Below are positions 46,215-55,252 of a stretch of DNA of 64,000 nucleotides, piece by piece. Below the pieces are notes generated by a model. It had not been told where the DNA came from, searched no databases, and saw nothing but the letters and a program-made list of their open reading frames with translations. Each line of letters begins with the position of its first letter. The first letter of the stretch is position 1. Source of the stretch: Methanospirillum lacunae. Lineage in GTDB: Archaea; Halobacteriota; Methanomicrobia; Methanomicrobiales; Methanospirillaceae. The stretch spans positions 248,001 through 312,000 of the forward strand of contig NZ_QGMY01000008.1 in NCBI RefSeq assembly GCF_003173355.1, written 5' to 3'. Both the position numbers and the translations under genes were made by a program.

Positions 46215-47063
46215 TCAGAGCAGTGAAAGGGCGATGATGTTTCCTCCCCCTAGAATCAGGGTAATAATCCAGGCACCCCTGAGGGCCGGGAGCCATTTTA
46301 CACGTGATGTGCTGTTGTCTGCAAGCATCTCAAGGAAGTAAACGATAATAATTGCCAGAACTCCGAGTATTGGATTTCCTACAAAGAAGAGATAAACGAG
46401 CCCGAGTAGGATGACTATTTCATAGAGGTGGGCGATCTCAACCATTCCGAGTGTTGAGCCTGAAAACTCAGTCATTACCCCTTTAACCAGTTCCTGGTGT
46501 GCATGGTGAGAGGTGGAAAGGTCAAATGGTGATTTTCTGAGTTTGAAGGTCAGGATACAGACTACAGAGATGAAGATTCCAGGCAGAAGGATGACAGGGA
46601 GTCCTGAAAAGTTCATGATATCGCTTGCTGCAAAACTCCCGGTTACTTCATAGAATCCTACTGCTGTGAGAATGATAACAGGTTCAACTGCAATCAACTG
46701 GATAAGTTCTCTCCCTGCACCCACATGAGCATATGGAGATCGTGTGCTGTATGCAGCAAGAACCAGGAATACCTCAGATAATGTCAGGGCAAATATCGCT
46801 AGCAGCAGATCACCACCGCCAAAGAATATCAAGCCGGTAACTACCATAAAGGCAAGATGCAGGAATATGAGGACTGCTGGTGCCTGCCATACTCCAACTC
46901 TCTCTTTCTCAAAGAGTTTGGCAATATCAAGGAATGGCTGAAGAACAGGTGGTCCTACCCGCCCCTGCATCCGTGCTGTGATGATTCGGTCAACTCCGGT
47001 GACAAGGACACCAATCACGGGAGCGAGGATTAGAAATGCAATTGCTGTCAGGATGGTATTCAT
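46215..47063 (-). CDS. echB: Ech hydrogenase subunit B (NuoH-like membrane arm)
   Basis: 282 residues, eight predicted transmembrane helices. Interface motif GRVGPPVLQPF and ARMQGR near the N-terminus match the quinone-site-derived loop of NuoH; ELSGSTLGMVEI-type loop also present. Anchors the hydrogenase module and couples it to EchA. Overlaps echA by 4 nt. Confidence 0.95.
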   Translation of the reverse strand: MNTILTAIAFLILAPVIGVLVTGVDRIITARMQGRVGPPVLQPFLDIAKLFEKERVGVWQAPAVLIFLHLAFMVVTGLIFFGGGDLLLAIFALTLSEVFLVLAAYSTRSPYAHVGAGRELIQLIAVEPVIILTAVGFYEVTGSFAASDIMNFSGLPVILLPGIFISVVCILTFKLRKSPFDLSTSHHAHQELVKGVMTEFSGSTLGMVEIAHLYEIVILLGLVYLFFVGNPILGVLAIIIVYFLEMLADNSTSRVKWLPALRGAWIITLILGGGNIIALSLL

Positions 47064-49015
47064 AGTACACCTCCACTGATGAGTCCTATTAGCAGAACAC
47101 AGAAAAGGACGATTGTGATCAGTGAGCCATACTTTGAGAGACCGGCTTCTGGGAAGAGATCTTCAAGATACAGGTTTGAAAGTGAGATCTCACGTTTCAT
47201 GCCAATACTACCCTCCATGAGTCCATCATGTACAGTAACACCACCCATATACCGCCTGAGGTTTCTTCTTGGTATGAGAATCTTTACCATCAACACCGGA
47301 AGTACGACGATGAGAGCCAGCATAAGAAGCATAATCATAAGATTGGATGCCGGGATCAACTCAGATATCGGTCCGTATGTCATGACAAGGAATGGTTCAA
47401 TAAGGTATGTCGAGATTGGTGCAATTCCAAAACAAGCGATGATAGTCAGGGCTGTCAGGGGTATAAGAGCTGCCCACTCGGCCCGGGAGATCTGAAATTC
47501 TATTGATTCCTCCCATTTTCTGACTTCTAGGAGTTTGCCCATCCACTTAGCCCAGAAGAACACCGTTACGGCACTTCCATAGGCGAGAATTACGATAAGA
47601 ATCATTCCAAATGGTGGAAGAGCCTGTGAAAAGGCATGTATTGATGCCCATTTGGAGATGAGCATTCCGAACGGAGCCAGGAACATTCCTGCGATACCGA
47701 TCAGCATCATAAGACTGACCTTTGGCATTGATGCTGCAAGACCGGTCATATCCTCAATATCCCTACTCCCAACCCGGTGTTCTACAGTTCCCACGGAGAG
47801 GAAGAGGAGTGACTTGGAGATAGCATGGAAAATTATCAGGAATATGGCCGCCCAGAGTGCTTCAGGAGTTCCGACTCCTGCACAAGCCACGATCAGTCCG
47901 AGATTTGCTATTGTTGAGTAGGCAAGGACTTTCTTGGCGTTGCTCTGTGATATCGCTATACAGGATGTGACCAGGAATGTTACTCCACCAATCAGGGCTA
48001 TGACCATTCCAAGGATTTGTCCGTCAAACACTGGAGCAAACCTGGCAATAGCGTAGACTCCGGCCTTTACCATTGTACTTGAATGGAGCAGGGCTGAGAC
48101 CGGAGTTGGTGCTACCATCGCCCCCACAAGCCAGGATGAAAATGGAAGCTGGGCCGATTTTGCACATCCAGCGATGGCAATCAGACAGGCGGGTACAAGA
48201 GCAATTGCAGGTCCAGCTGCTATGAGGCTGCCGATTCCCAGATGTTCCGATCCCCCATTCATAAGGATATAGAGTATTGCTATTGGGAAACAGGCTCCTC
48301 CTATAAGGTTATAGAGAAGTGCCCGGAATGCGTTTGTGACAGCCTCACCATTCTCCGGGTATCTGATCAACAGATATGAACAGAGGGTTGTTACTTCCCA
48401 AAAAAAGTACATCCAGATGAGGTTATTTGAGAAGACCACTCCGAACATCGCAGAAAGGAAGAGGAAGAGAATAGCAAAAAATTTCGGCCTCTTATCTGGG
48501 AGATCTTTATGGTGTTCATGATATTCACGCATATATCCAAGTGCGTAAATACAGATAATCCCACCAATAACTCCGATGATCACTGCCATGATAGCAGAGA
48601 ACTCATCTGTAAGCAGGTCCGGCACTTTTGCATGCCCTTCAAGACCAAGCCATTCTGCTCCTCCGATAAGAAGCAGTTGTAAGAGTACAAACCCGGTTAT
48701 CAGGAATTGCTTTGCCTTCACACTCACCATTACCAGATATCCTGCAATCAGGATCTCAAGAACCAGCATAACTAATGCAATACCTGGTGCCGGGACTGTG
48801 AAAAATAACTGGTTCTGTCCAACTGGCAACGCAAGAAGAAGAATTGATCCGAGGGCACAAATCCCTGCTCCCGCAGTGACCACTATTCCCCTGAGATTCT
48901 CATTGCGAAGCACAGTGAGAATCAATGCGGGAATGAGGGGAAACATGATCAGAAAGAGAAGCAGTTCCACATACAGATCCACATACATCACTGTGATGAG
49001 ATTTGCATCTATCAT
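47060..49015 (-). CDS. echA: Ech hydrogenase subunit A (NuoL/Mrp antiporter-like ion pump)
   Basis: 651 residues, about 16 transmembrane helices, first gene of the operon. Conserved antiporter features include WEVTTLCSYLLIRY, the broken-helix SSWLVGAMVAPTPVSALLHSSTMVKAGVY segment with Lys, and LAYSTIANLGL. Moves H+ or Na+ coupled to ferredoxin-dependent H2 turnover; in hydrogenotrophic methanogens Ech-type enzymes chiefly supply reduced ferredoxin for biosynthesis. An ATG nine codons in (MYVDLY) is an alternative start. Divergent from the MFS gene, 110 bp apart. Confidence 0.95.
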   Translation of the reverse strand: MIDANLITVMYVDLYVELLLFLIMFPLIPALILTVLRNENLRGIVVTAGAGICALGSILLLALPVGQNQLFFTVPAPGIALVMLVLEILIAGYLVMVSVKAKQFLITGFVLLQLLLIGGAEWLGLEGHAKVPDLLTDEFSAIMAVIIGVIGGIICIYALGYMREYHEHHKDLPDKRPKFFAILFLFLSAMFGVVFSNNLIWMYFFWEVTTLCSYLLIRYPENGEAVTNAFRALLYNLIGGACFPIAILYILMNGGSEHLGIGSLIAAGPAIALVPACLIAIAGCAKSAQLPFSSWLVGAMVAPTPVSALLHSSTMVKAGVYAIARFAPVFDGQILGMVIALIGGVTFLVTSCIAISQSNAKKVLAYSTIANLGLIVACAGVGTPEALWAAIFLIIFHAISKSLLFLSVGTVEHRVGSRDIEDMTGLAASMPKVSLMMLIGIAGMFLAPFGMLISKWASIHAFSQALPPFGMILIVILAYGSAVTVFFWAKWMGKLLEVRKWEESIEFQISRAEWAALIPLTALTIIACFGIAPISTYLIEPFLVMTYGPISELIPASNLMIMLLMLALIVVLPVLMVKILIPRRNLRRYMGGVTVHDGLMEGSIGMKREISLSNLYLEDLFPEAGLSKYGSLITIVLFCVLLIGLISGGVL

Positions 49016-49125
49016 TATTAATCATTATTAACTGAATCTGGCAAAATGGGATGACAGATATAAGAGATTCAAATTGACTGGCTCAGATCACAGGGGTAAT
49101 TGCATGAGAGATTCAATTATTATTT

Positions 49126-50580
49126 ATGGGTTCTCAGGATCAGCACCATTATTTCCCGCTTCTGCTCTCAATTTCACTTGCCATCTTCATGGGTTCTCTA
49201 GATGGTACAATTGTAAATATAGCCATCCCTTCAATATCAGAGTCATTCTCCCTCTCTACATCTGCTGTGAGCTGGGTATCAACTATCTATCTGCTGGTCA
49301 TGGCCGGCTGTGTTCTGATTTTTGGAAAAATTTCTGATATTATTGGATTTAAACGGATTTTTCTCACCGGATTTGTGGTTTTTACCATTGGTTCTTTTAC
49401 TTGTGGTACCCTGCCTGAACTGACCGGGTCGTTTCTTACTTTGGTAGGGTCACGAGCATTTCAGGGAATTGGTGGTGCAATGTTGACAGCAATCGCTCCT
49501 GCAATGGTGAATGCGTATATTCCGATGGAAAAGAAAGGGAAAGCGATGGGCTTTATTATGACCGTTGCTGCTCTTGGAACAGCCATCGGTCCGACTGTTG
49601 GTGGTATCCTTACTGAATATCTCTCCTGGAACTGGATCTTCTTTATTAATGTCCCAGTTGGTATCATTGCTGTCCTGATTGGCCAACGATATATTCCTGT
49701 CCTTGCTCTATCATCCTCCCACGAATCATTTGATCGAATCGGAGCAGTCCTTATCTTTTCAGGACTTGGATTTCTCCTCTTTGGAATGTCTGAAGGAGAT
49801 TCAATTGGGTGGACTTCTCCCGTTATCGCTGGATCACTCACTCTTGCATTCATTCTTCTTGCCTTGTTTGTCCGAACTGAGTTCCGTGCTCCGTATCCAC
49901 TCCTCGAACTCCGACTCTTTAAGGACCGGAATTTCTTTTGTTTAAACCTCATCATGGCGTTGCTGTTCTTCGGGTTTTCAGGAATTAATTATCTACTCCC
50001 CTTTTATCTGAAGTATGTAGGGGGATACAGCACTTCAACATCAGGTCTGATACTTACATCCCTTTCGTTTGCGATGATGGTCACCGGCCTGCTTGCAGGT
50101 ACTCTTTATGCTAGGGTAGGTGGGAGACGGATAGCCAATGTTGGTGCCTTTCTTCTTCTGGTTGGATATTTCCTGATTCTACAACTTCATGTTAATACTA
50201 CCCTTTGGTATGTGGTCCTATGTCTTGCGATGATTGGCTTTGGTCTTGGTTTTATGATCACTCCAATTTCAAGCATGATTATGAGTTCAGTTGCCAAGCA
50301 GTACCAGGGTATGGCCTCATCACTGACGAGTCTTGAGCGGTTTGCACCCCTGACAATAGGGATTGCAGTCTTTAATGCGATATTTATCCAGGGAATGATT
50401 CTTATTGCAACTGAGTATGGTGTTACCCGGAGTGCACCAATGTACATCCAACAGAGGGCTCTAACGGCTGGGTTTGATCTGACCTTTTGCGCAACTTTTA
50501 TTTTTGGAATTGCAGTTCTCATTCTGACTTTTATTATAAAAGAGAAGGTGCACCCAGATTATCTGGAAGACTCTTCCTGA
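49126..50580 (+). CDS. MFS drug/solute exporter, DHA2 (14-TM, EmrB/QacA) family
   Basis: 484 residues with fourteen hydrophobic segments. Motif C of antiporters GTAIGPTVGG, motif D1 LDGTIVNIAIPSI and the loop GKISDIIGFKR are visible. Probably proton-driven export of cationic or lipophilic compounds; no cognate regulator is next to it. Confidence 0.92.
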   Translation: MGSQDQHHYFPLLLSISLAIFMGSLDGTIVNIAIPSISESFSLSTSAVSWVSTIYLLVMAGCVLIFGKISDIIGFKRIFLTGFVVFTIGSFTCGTLPELTGSFLTLVGSRAFQGIGGAMLTAIAPAMVNAYIPMEKKGKAMGFIMTVAALGTAIGPTVGGILTEYLSWNWIFFINVPVGIIAVLIGQRYIPVLALSSSHESFDRIGAVLIFSGLGFLLFGMSEGDSIGWTSPVIAGSLTLAFILLALFVRTEFRAPYPLLELRLFKDRNFFCLNLIMALLFFGFSGINYLLPFYLKYVGGYSTSTSGLILTSLSFAMMVTGLLAGTLYARVGGRRIANVGAFLLLVGYFLILQLHVNTTLWYVVLCLAMIGFGLGFMITPISSMIMSSVAKQYQGMASSLTSLERFAPLTIGIAVFNAIFIQGMILIATEYGVTRSAPMYIQQRALTAGFDLTFCATFIFGIAVLILTFIIKEKVHPDYLEDSS

Positions 50581-50942
50581 TCGTAATTCTTTTTTCTTTT
50601 CTTGTGGTTCACCAACCTCTGAAATTTTCATAGCCAGAATTATTGATGCCCTTGTTTCCAATCCCAGTCGTCTTACCTTTTCCACCTGGCATTCAATCTG
50701 AATGCGTATCTTCTGTTTTGGCCATGAACCGCTTCATTTTCCTGTCATGCTTGATGTCTGTTCTTACTACTTCCGTCCATGCAATTCTCCGATCTTCGAC
50801 CTAATTTTCTGCTCTCTCTTTTGTTCTGACTTTCAAATTGTTTCTAACATATATCATTATGAAGTTTAATTTCAATTATAAAACCAGATATGAGTTAATC
50901 ATAGGGCGGTTTTATTCCGCTAGAACGCCAAAATAATAAGCC
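50581..50942 (-). other. 362-bp gap with a possible decayed small gene on the minus strand
   Basis: From an ATG near 50850 the minus strand reads MIYVRNNLKVRTKERAEN, then TAG, then VEDRRIAWTEVVRTDIKH and RKMKRFMAKTE, then a frame change and IRIQIECQVEKVRRLGLETR and IILAMKISEVGEPQEK into the MFS 3' end. The amino acid composition looks protein-like, but one stop and one frameshift interrupt it and no homologue is recognised. TATA-like sequence (TATAATTG) lies upstream. Plus-strand promoter for endA near 50870-50930. Confidence 0.25.
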
Positions 50943-51950
50943 GTGAAGGCAAGGCTAGAAAGCGGGCACGTCATGCTCGGGCAGGACGGATTAACCCTGT
51001 ATGATCAGAGCGGTTTTGGAAGACCGCTAAAAGAAGGAGTCCGTCTCTCTCCAGTTGAGGCTCTGTACCTTGTATATCGTGGCCGAATTGAGGTTCCCGG
51101 GTTTGATTTTGACTCACTCCTTGTCCATTTCTCTGGTGATATTCATGTTCTGAGATCTTTCCTTGTCTACCGGGACATCAGGGAAAGAGGGTATGTTGTT
51201 CAGACAGGTCCACAGGACTTCAGGATATTTCGTCGTGGTGAGAAACCAGGAAAAGGGGAGTCTCTGTATATGCTCCGGGTCCTGTCCGAACGTGATCTCA
51301 TCGATTTTGCGGTGGTAAGAAAAGAAGTTCAGGCTACCATAAACATGCGAAAACGCCATGTTCTTGCAGTTGTTGATGACGAGTTTGAACTGACTTATTA
51401 CGAGGTCAAGATCCAAAAACCCGCACCCATCGAAGATACCCAGAATCCGGAACCGGTATGTGGCATTCTTTCAAGTAGATCGGTGATAATACCAGCAGCA
51501 CCTGAATCTGTATATGATCAGGCATTTTATGGGAAACGCTTTGATGACGATCGGATCGTCCTCTCAACAATCGAGTCGGTATCACTCATGGAACAGGGAT
51601 TTGTGACGGTAAACCATGAAGGCCGTAATATCACTGCTCAAGAATATCGTGAGATGATCCGTGAGTTCGATACTGAAATGGAACCAAAACTGAAGGTTTA
51701 TCAAAATCTGCGATCATTGAACTATATTCCAAAAACCGGTTATAAGTTCGGCCATCACTTCAGGGTGTACCTCGGTAGAAAGGTCCACTCTGAAATGCTC
51801 GTTCAGGCCATTGAGCCTAATACTACTCTTCCGATGAATATCATTTCCCGGTCAGTCAGGATGGCACACAGCGTCAAAAAGAAGATGCTTTTTGGTTGTA
51901 TACATGCAGAAGGCATCGCGTACGTTGAGTTTGCACGAATTAAACTCTGA
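50943..51950 (+). CDS. endA: tRNA-splicing endonuclease, double-length alpha2-type
   Basis: Cuts bulge-helix-bulge introns of pre-tRNAs. 335 residues from GTG, about twice the single-domain length, i.e. two fused repeats as in Archaeoglobus. The C-terminal half carries the catalytic triad Tyr276 (FRVY), His282 (RKVHSEMLV) and Lys near 312-314 (SVKKKMLF). The N-terminal half keeps the fold (VHFSGDIHVLRSFLVYRDI and RGYVV) but lacks the triad. Followed after 35 bp by trpS, probably cotranscribed. Confidence 0.95.
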   Translation: MKARLESGHVMLGQDGLTLYDQSGFGRPLKEGVRLSPVEALYLVYRGRIEVPGFDFDSLLVHFSGDIHVLRSFLVYRDIRERGYVVQTGPQDFRIFRRGEKPGKGESLYMLRVLSERDLIDFAVVRKEVQATINMRKRHVLAVVDDEFELTYYEVKIQKPAPIEDTQNPEPVCGILSSRSVIIPAAPESVYDQAFYGKRFDDDRIVLSTIESVSLMEQGFVTVNHEGRNITAQEYREMIREFDTEMEPKLKVYQNLRSLNYIPKTGYKFGHHFRVYLGRKVHSEMLVQAIEPNTTLPMNIISRSVRMAHSVKKKMLFGCIHAEGIAYVEFARIKL

Positions 51951-51985
51951 TTATAACAATTTTCCAGAAATAAAAACCAGATAAC

Positions 51986-53251
51986 ATGGAATCCAGCATA
52001 AACCCATGGGCTTCAACAGATCAATCTGTCGATATTGAACGGCTTCACACGGAGTTTGGGATAGAACGGATAGAGACTGCAGTCAGTGACCTTCCTGATC
52101 TACCATATTTTATGAAGCGGGGGATTGTGTTTGGTCACCGCGATTATGGTCAGATCGCTAAAGCGATTGTGAATCATGATCCGTTTCATATCCTAACCGG
52201 GTTTATGCCCTCTGGCCATCCACATCTCGGGCACCTGATGGTGATGAAAGAAGTAGTCTGGCACGTCGAGCAGGGTGGAAACGGATACATATGTGTTGCT
52301 GATCGTGAGGCTCATGCTGTCAGAAATCTCTCGTGGGAGCAGTGTAAAACATTCGGGGATGAATATCTCTCCTGTCTGTTTGCTCTTGGATATGAGGGAG
52401 AAACATACCAGCAGAGTCAGAATAGAGTTGTACAGGATCTTGCATTTGAAGCTTCCACGAAGGTTAATTTCTCTGAGATGAGTGCCATCTACGGGTTTAC
52501 TCCAGAAACTGATATCGGGCATGCGATGAGTGTACTCACACAGGTATCTGACATTCTTTATCCACAGGTCGATGATGAACCGGCACCAACTGTGGTTCCA
52601 GCCGGGCTTGATCAGGATCCTCATGTGAGACTTACGAGGGGTATAGCACATAAACTCCGAATGTTCACGGTAGAAGACCGTGAAACCCATATAAGTATTA
52701 GATCTAAAGAGGCCCCGAAAGAGGCTATGGATGCTGTACAAAAGGCATTCAAAGGATCAAAACGGTATGAGGGTCATATTGATGTTACCGGAGTTCCTCA
52801 TGATATCGTCGCAAAAACCATCAGGGCCATTGAGCGGACAAATGGTGGTTATGGTTTTGTCACACCCTCTGCAACATATCACCGGTTTATGCCAGGCCTT
52901 ACCGGTGGAAAAATGTCCTCAAGTGTTCCTGAAAGTATCATCGGGTTCTATGAGGATGATAAGGTGGTCAATAAGAAGATCATGTCTGCCCTGACCGGTG
53001 GGCGAATGACCTTGCAGGAACAGAAAGAACTTGGTGGAGAGGCTGACAAATGCCCGATTTATCTATTGAACCTATTTCATATGGTTACAGATGACACAGA
53101 ACTGGCAGAAATTCACCGACGGTGTAAGGCTGGAGAACTGATGTGTGGTCAGTGCAAGAAAGATACTTCTGCACGGGTGCTCGCCTTCTTATCCGATTTC
53201 AGGGAAAAGATAGCAGTGGCATCTGATATCCTGGCCAGCAGATCTTGTTGA
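51986..53251 (+). CDS. trpS: Tryptophanyl-tRNA synthetase, archaeal/eukaryotic type
   Basis: 421 residues. Class I signatures GFMPSGHPHLGH (HIGH) and GGKMSSSVPES (KMSKS-like). Archaeal/eukaryotic-type insertions and AGLDQDPHVRLTRGIA are present. Charges tRNA-Trp. The neighbourhood holds tRNA genes of another kind only as enzymes (endA, pheST); no Trp-rich leader precedes it. Confidence 0.96.
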   Translation: MESSINPWASTDQSVDIERLHTEFGIERIETAVSDLPDLPYFMKRGIVFGHRDYGQIAKAIVNHDPFHILTGFMPSGHPHLGHLMVMKEVVWHVEQGGNGYICVADREAHAVRNLSWEQCKTFGDEYLSCLFALGYEGETYQQSQNRVVQDLAFEASTKVNFSEMSAIYGFTPETDIGHAMSVLTQVSDILYPQVDDEPAPTVVPAGLDQDPHVRLTRGIAHKLRMFTVEDRETHISIRSKEAPKEAMDAVQKAFKGSKRYEGHIDVTGVPHDIVAKTIRAIERTNGGYGFVTPSATYHRFMPGLTGGKMSSSVPESIIGFYEDDKVVNKKIMSALTGGRMTLQEQKELGGEADKCPIYLLNLFHMVTDDTELAEIHRRCKAGELMCGQCKKDTSARVLAFLSDFREKIAVASDILASRSC

Positions 53252-53616
53252 TCTTTTATAGATCACTTCCCTTCTATAACTGAAATGGATGAAATTTCCT
53301 GGGTTATGTAACTATCAGCGTGTGATATGTTTTATACGGCAAATTAAATCTTCAGTCCTTGTTATGAGTGAGATATTCTTGTGTAGGTAGGATCTTCTCC
53401 ATCAAAGGGTATTTTAATCTCTGTACCTTGTCGGCAATGAAAAGGGTCAACTGTCTCCTTCAGCCTCTTTTCAACAATAAAAAAACGCCAATCTCTGTTT
53501 ATAACAGGAATTATGTGAATACTCAAACATTTCTGCTGTTCTAGCGATATTTGGTTTTATGGAGTCAGACCCATTCTATAATAAGTGATCACCTTCAAAA
53601 GATACTAGGTTTACTT
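53252..53616 (+). other. Intergenic region with the pheST promoter
   Basis: Contains CTATAATAAG (53576-53585), a good TATA box. A start about 25 nt later (near 53605) would place the leader ATG of 53617 about 12 nt into the mRNA. No other gene or RNA is convincing. An A-rich run near 53479 could end the trpS transcript. Confidence 0.5.
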
Positions 53617-53676
53617 ATGAGGAGCTCGGGATATACTCCCTTATTCTTCTTCGGTTCATTTTTTTCGTTTAGATAG
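53617..53676 (+). CDS. Phe-rich leader peptide of pheST
   Basis: Nineteen codons: MRSSGYTPLFFFGSFFSFR then TAG. Six Phe codons (TTC x3, TTT x3) lie in positions 10-18. This is 32% Phe, far above chance, just upstream of the PheRS genes. AGGT lies six nt before the ATG as a possible ribosome site. Hairpin A begins inside its stop codon. In bacteria such Phe-rich leaders (pheL, pheM) drive attenuation by ribosome stalling on uncharged tRNA-Phe. Here the host is archaeal, so this would be an independent or unreported case. Confidence 0.7.
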   Translation: MRSSGYTPLFFFGSFFSFR

Positions 53677-53700
53677 GGGTCTGGTTCTTTCCGGGCCCCT
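53675..53700 (+). promoter_or_regulatory. Leader hairpin A at the Phe-rich ORF stop codon
   Basis: AGGGGTCTGG (53675-53684) pairs with CCGGGCCCCT (53691-53700): ten base pairs including two G-U, with a TTCTTT loop. No U-run follows, so a simple intrinsic terminator is unlikely. The 3' arm CCCCT can instead pair with AGGGG (53808-53812), part of the pheS ribosome site. Confidence 0.7.
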
Positions 53701-53744
53701 GTAATAATCGATTACCACTGTTCAGGTTTTCAGGAGATTAACCC

Positions 53745-53825
53745 ATGTATGATACAATAATTCACCAATCACCGGTCATAACGATGATATCTCCCCTTTT
53801 ATCCAGGAGGGGAGTATGCAATTAG
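53745..53825 (+). CDS. Second pheST leader ORF, 26 residues, overlapping the pheS start
   Basis: ATG at 53745 follows CAGGAG with an 8-nt spacer. Reads MYDTIIHQSPVITMISPLLS, then RRGVCN and TAG. The TAG lies seven bases inside pheS (out of frame), so translating ribosomes would pass through hairpin B and expose the pheS ribosome site. No Phe codon. This fits a coupled translation switch; existence of the peptide is inferred. Confidence 0.5.
   Translation: MYDTIIHQSPVITMISPLLSRRGVCN
53791..53814 (+). promoter_or_regulatory. Leader hairpin B sequestering the pheS Shine-Dalgarno site
   Basis: CTCCCCTTT (53791-53799) pairs with GGAGGGGAG (53806-53814): nine base pairs, two of them G-U, loop TATCCA. 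The 3' arm is the pheS ribosome site itself; the stem ends one nt before the ATG at 53816. An alternative partner TACTCCC (53634-53640, inside the Phe-rich ORF) can also pair with GGGAGTA (53810-53816). Confidence 0.75.
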
Positions 53826-55252
53826 CATTGAATGAGAAGCGACTGCTTCTTGAACTGAATAAAATCGGATCAGCTAGTCCGGAAAAACTGGCCCAGGTAC
53901 TGGATCGCCCTGCAGAATCAGTCATTCAGTATGGAGGTCTTCTTTCACAGAAAGGTCTGGCAGTTGTTGAACGGAATGTTAGTTCAAGACTGATTCTCAC
54001 TGATGAAGGTTCCCACTATTACTCTGAAGGACTACCTGAACGCCAACTCTATGAGTCTTTTTCCGAATCCTCATCTATTGCAGATCTCAATAAACACCCC
54101 CACGCAAAAATTGGTCTTGGATGGATGAAGCGGCTAGGTTGGGTCCGTATAGAAGATGGTTCAGTTATTAAAATTGGTAGTGCTGAAAAATCCCCTATAG
54201 AATTAGGGCTCTCTTCACCTGATTCGGCCACACCAGAGGTTCGAAAAGAACTTCTTAAACGAGGGCTGGCAGAAGAAGAAGAGTCTGTCCTCTATTTAAT
54301 CAGTATTACAGATGAGGGGAAAAAATTCGCAGCATCGGGTCTGACCCTCGTTGAAGAGACCGGGACATTAACCAGCGATCAGATCAGTTCAGGAGCCTGG
54401 AGGGATCTTACCCTTCGCAGGTATGATATCACCAAGAAGCCCCGTCCAGTCTGGCCAGGCAAGATCCATCCATATCAGCGGCTTATCAACGAGATGAGGA
54501 GAATTCTCCTTGATATGGGATTTACCGAACTTTACGGTTCAGTTGTCCAGGGAGCATTCTGGAACTTTGATGCTCTTTTCCAGCCCCAGGATCACCCTGC
54601 AAGAGAGATGCAGGATACTTTCCACCTCAAAGAGCGGTCAGAGCTTCCAGGCGGATGGGAAAAAGTCAGGGACATTCATGAACATGGCGGCGATACTTCG
54701 TCATGTGGATGGGGTGGAAAATGGGATCCTGAAAAAGCAAAGGCAACAGTGCTCAGGACCCACACAACATCACTCTCAATTCAGCATCTTGCAACTCATC
54801 CGAATCCCCCTGAAAAGGCATTCTGCATTGGAAGGGTATATCGGAGAGAGACAATTGATCCAACCCACCTTCCTGAATTTGAACAACTCGAAGGAATAGT
54901 AATGGATGAGGATGTGAGTTTCCGTCACCTTCTTGGATATCTCAAAGAATTCTACGGTAGAATGGGCTTTTCAAATGTACGGTTCAGGCCTGCATATTTC
55001 CCATATACAGAACCGAGTGTCGAACCTGAAGTCTGGATAGATGGACTTGGCTGGGTTGAACTTGGTGGAGCGGGGATATTTCGGGAAGAAGTCACTGCCC
55101 CGTGGGGAATCACGAGTCCGGTTCTGGCCTGGGGGCTTGGTGTTTCACGAGTCGCCATGCTCAGAATGGGTCTCTCTGATCTCCGTGAACTCTACCAGAG
55201 TGATATCGACTGGGTCCGTCGGACACCGGTTATGGATGGAGGTGATTACTGA
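53816..55252 (+). CDS. pheS: Phenylalanyl-tRNA synthetase alpha subunit, archaeal type
   Basis: 478 residues. N-terminal 200 residues are winged-helix domains ([25 protein letters not shown]), as in archaeal and eukaryotic PheRS alpha. Catalytic core 225-470 has class II motifs: [20 protein letters not shown] and [20 protein letters not shown] (motif 2), and [15 protein letters not shown] (motif 3). Its stop overlaps the pheT start (TGATG). Translation is probably controlled by hairpin B. Confidence 0.96.
   Translation: MQLALNEKRLLLELNKIGSASPEKLAQVLDRPAESVIQYGGLLSQKGLAVVERNVSSRLILTDEGSHYYSEGLPERQLYESFSESSSIADLNKHPHAKIGLGWMKRLGWVRIEDGSVIKIGSAEKSPIELGLSSPDSATPEVRKELLKRGLAEEEESVLYLISITDEGKKFAASGLTLVEETGTLTSDQISSGAWRDLTLRRYDITKKPRPVWPGKIHPYQRLINEMRRILLDMGFTELYGSVVQGAFWNFDALFQPQDHPAREMQDTFHLKERSELPGGWEKVRDIHEHGGDTSSCGWGGKWDPEKAKATVLRTHTTSLSIQHLATHPNPPEKAFCIGRVYRRETIDPTHLPEFEQLEGIVMDEDVSFRHLLGYLKEFYGRMGFSNVRFRPAYFPYTEPSVEPEVWIDGLGWVELGGAGIFREEVTAPWGITSPVLAWGLGVSRVAMLRMGLSDLRELYQSDIDWVRRTPVMDGGDY

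Noticed and set aside
50700-50860. In-frame TAG read as pyrrolysine
   Set aside because: No pyl genes or PYLIS evidence here, and a frameshift also interrupts the frame; decay is simpler.
53675-53700. Intrinsic terminator in the pheST leader
   Set aside because: The hairpin is strong, but no U-run follows it, so bacterial-type termination is not supported.
53617-53815. T-box riboswitch in the pheST leader
   Set aside because: No T-box sequence or specifier-loop architecture is visible; a Phe-rich ORF explains the signal better.
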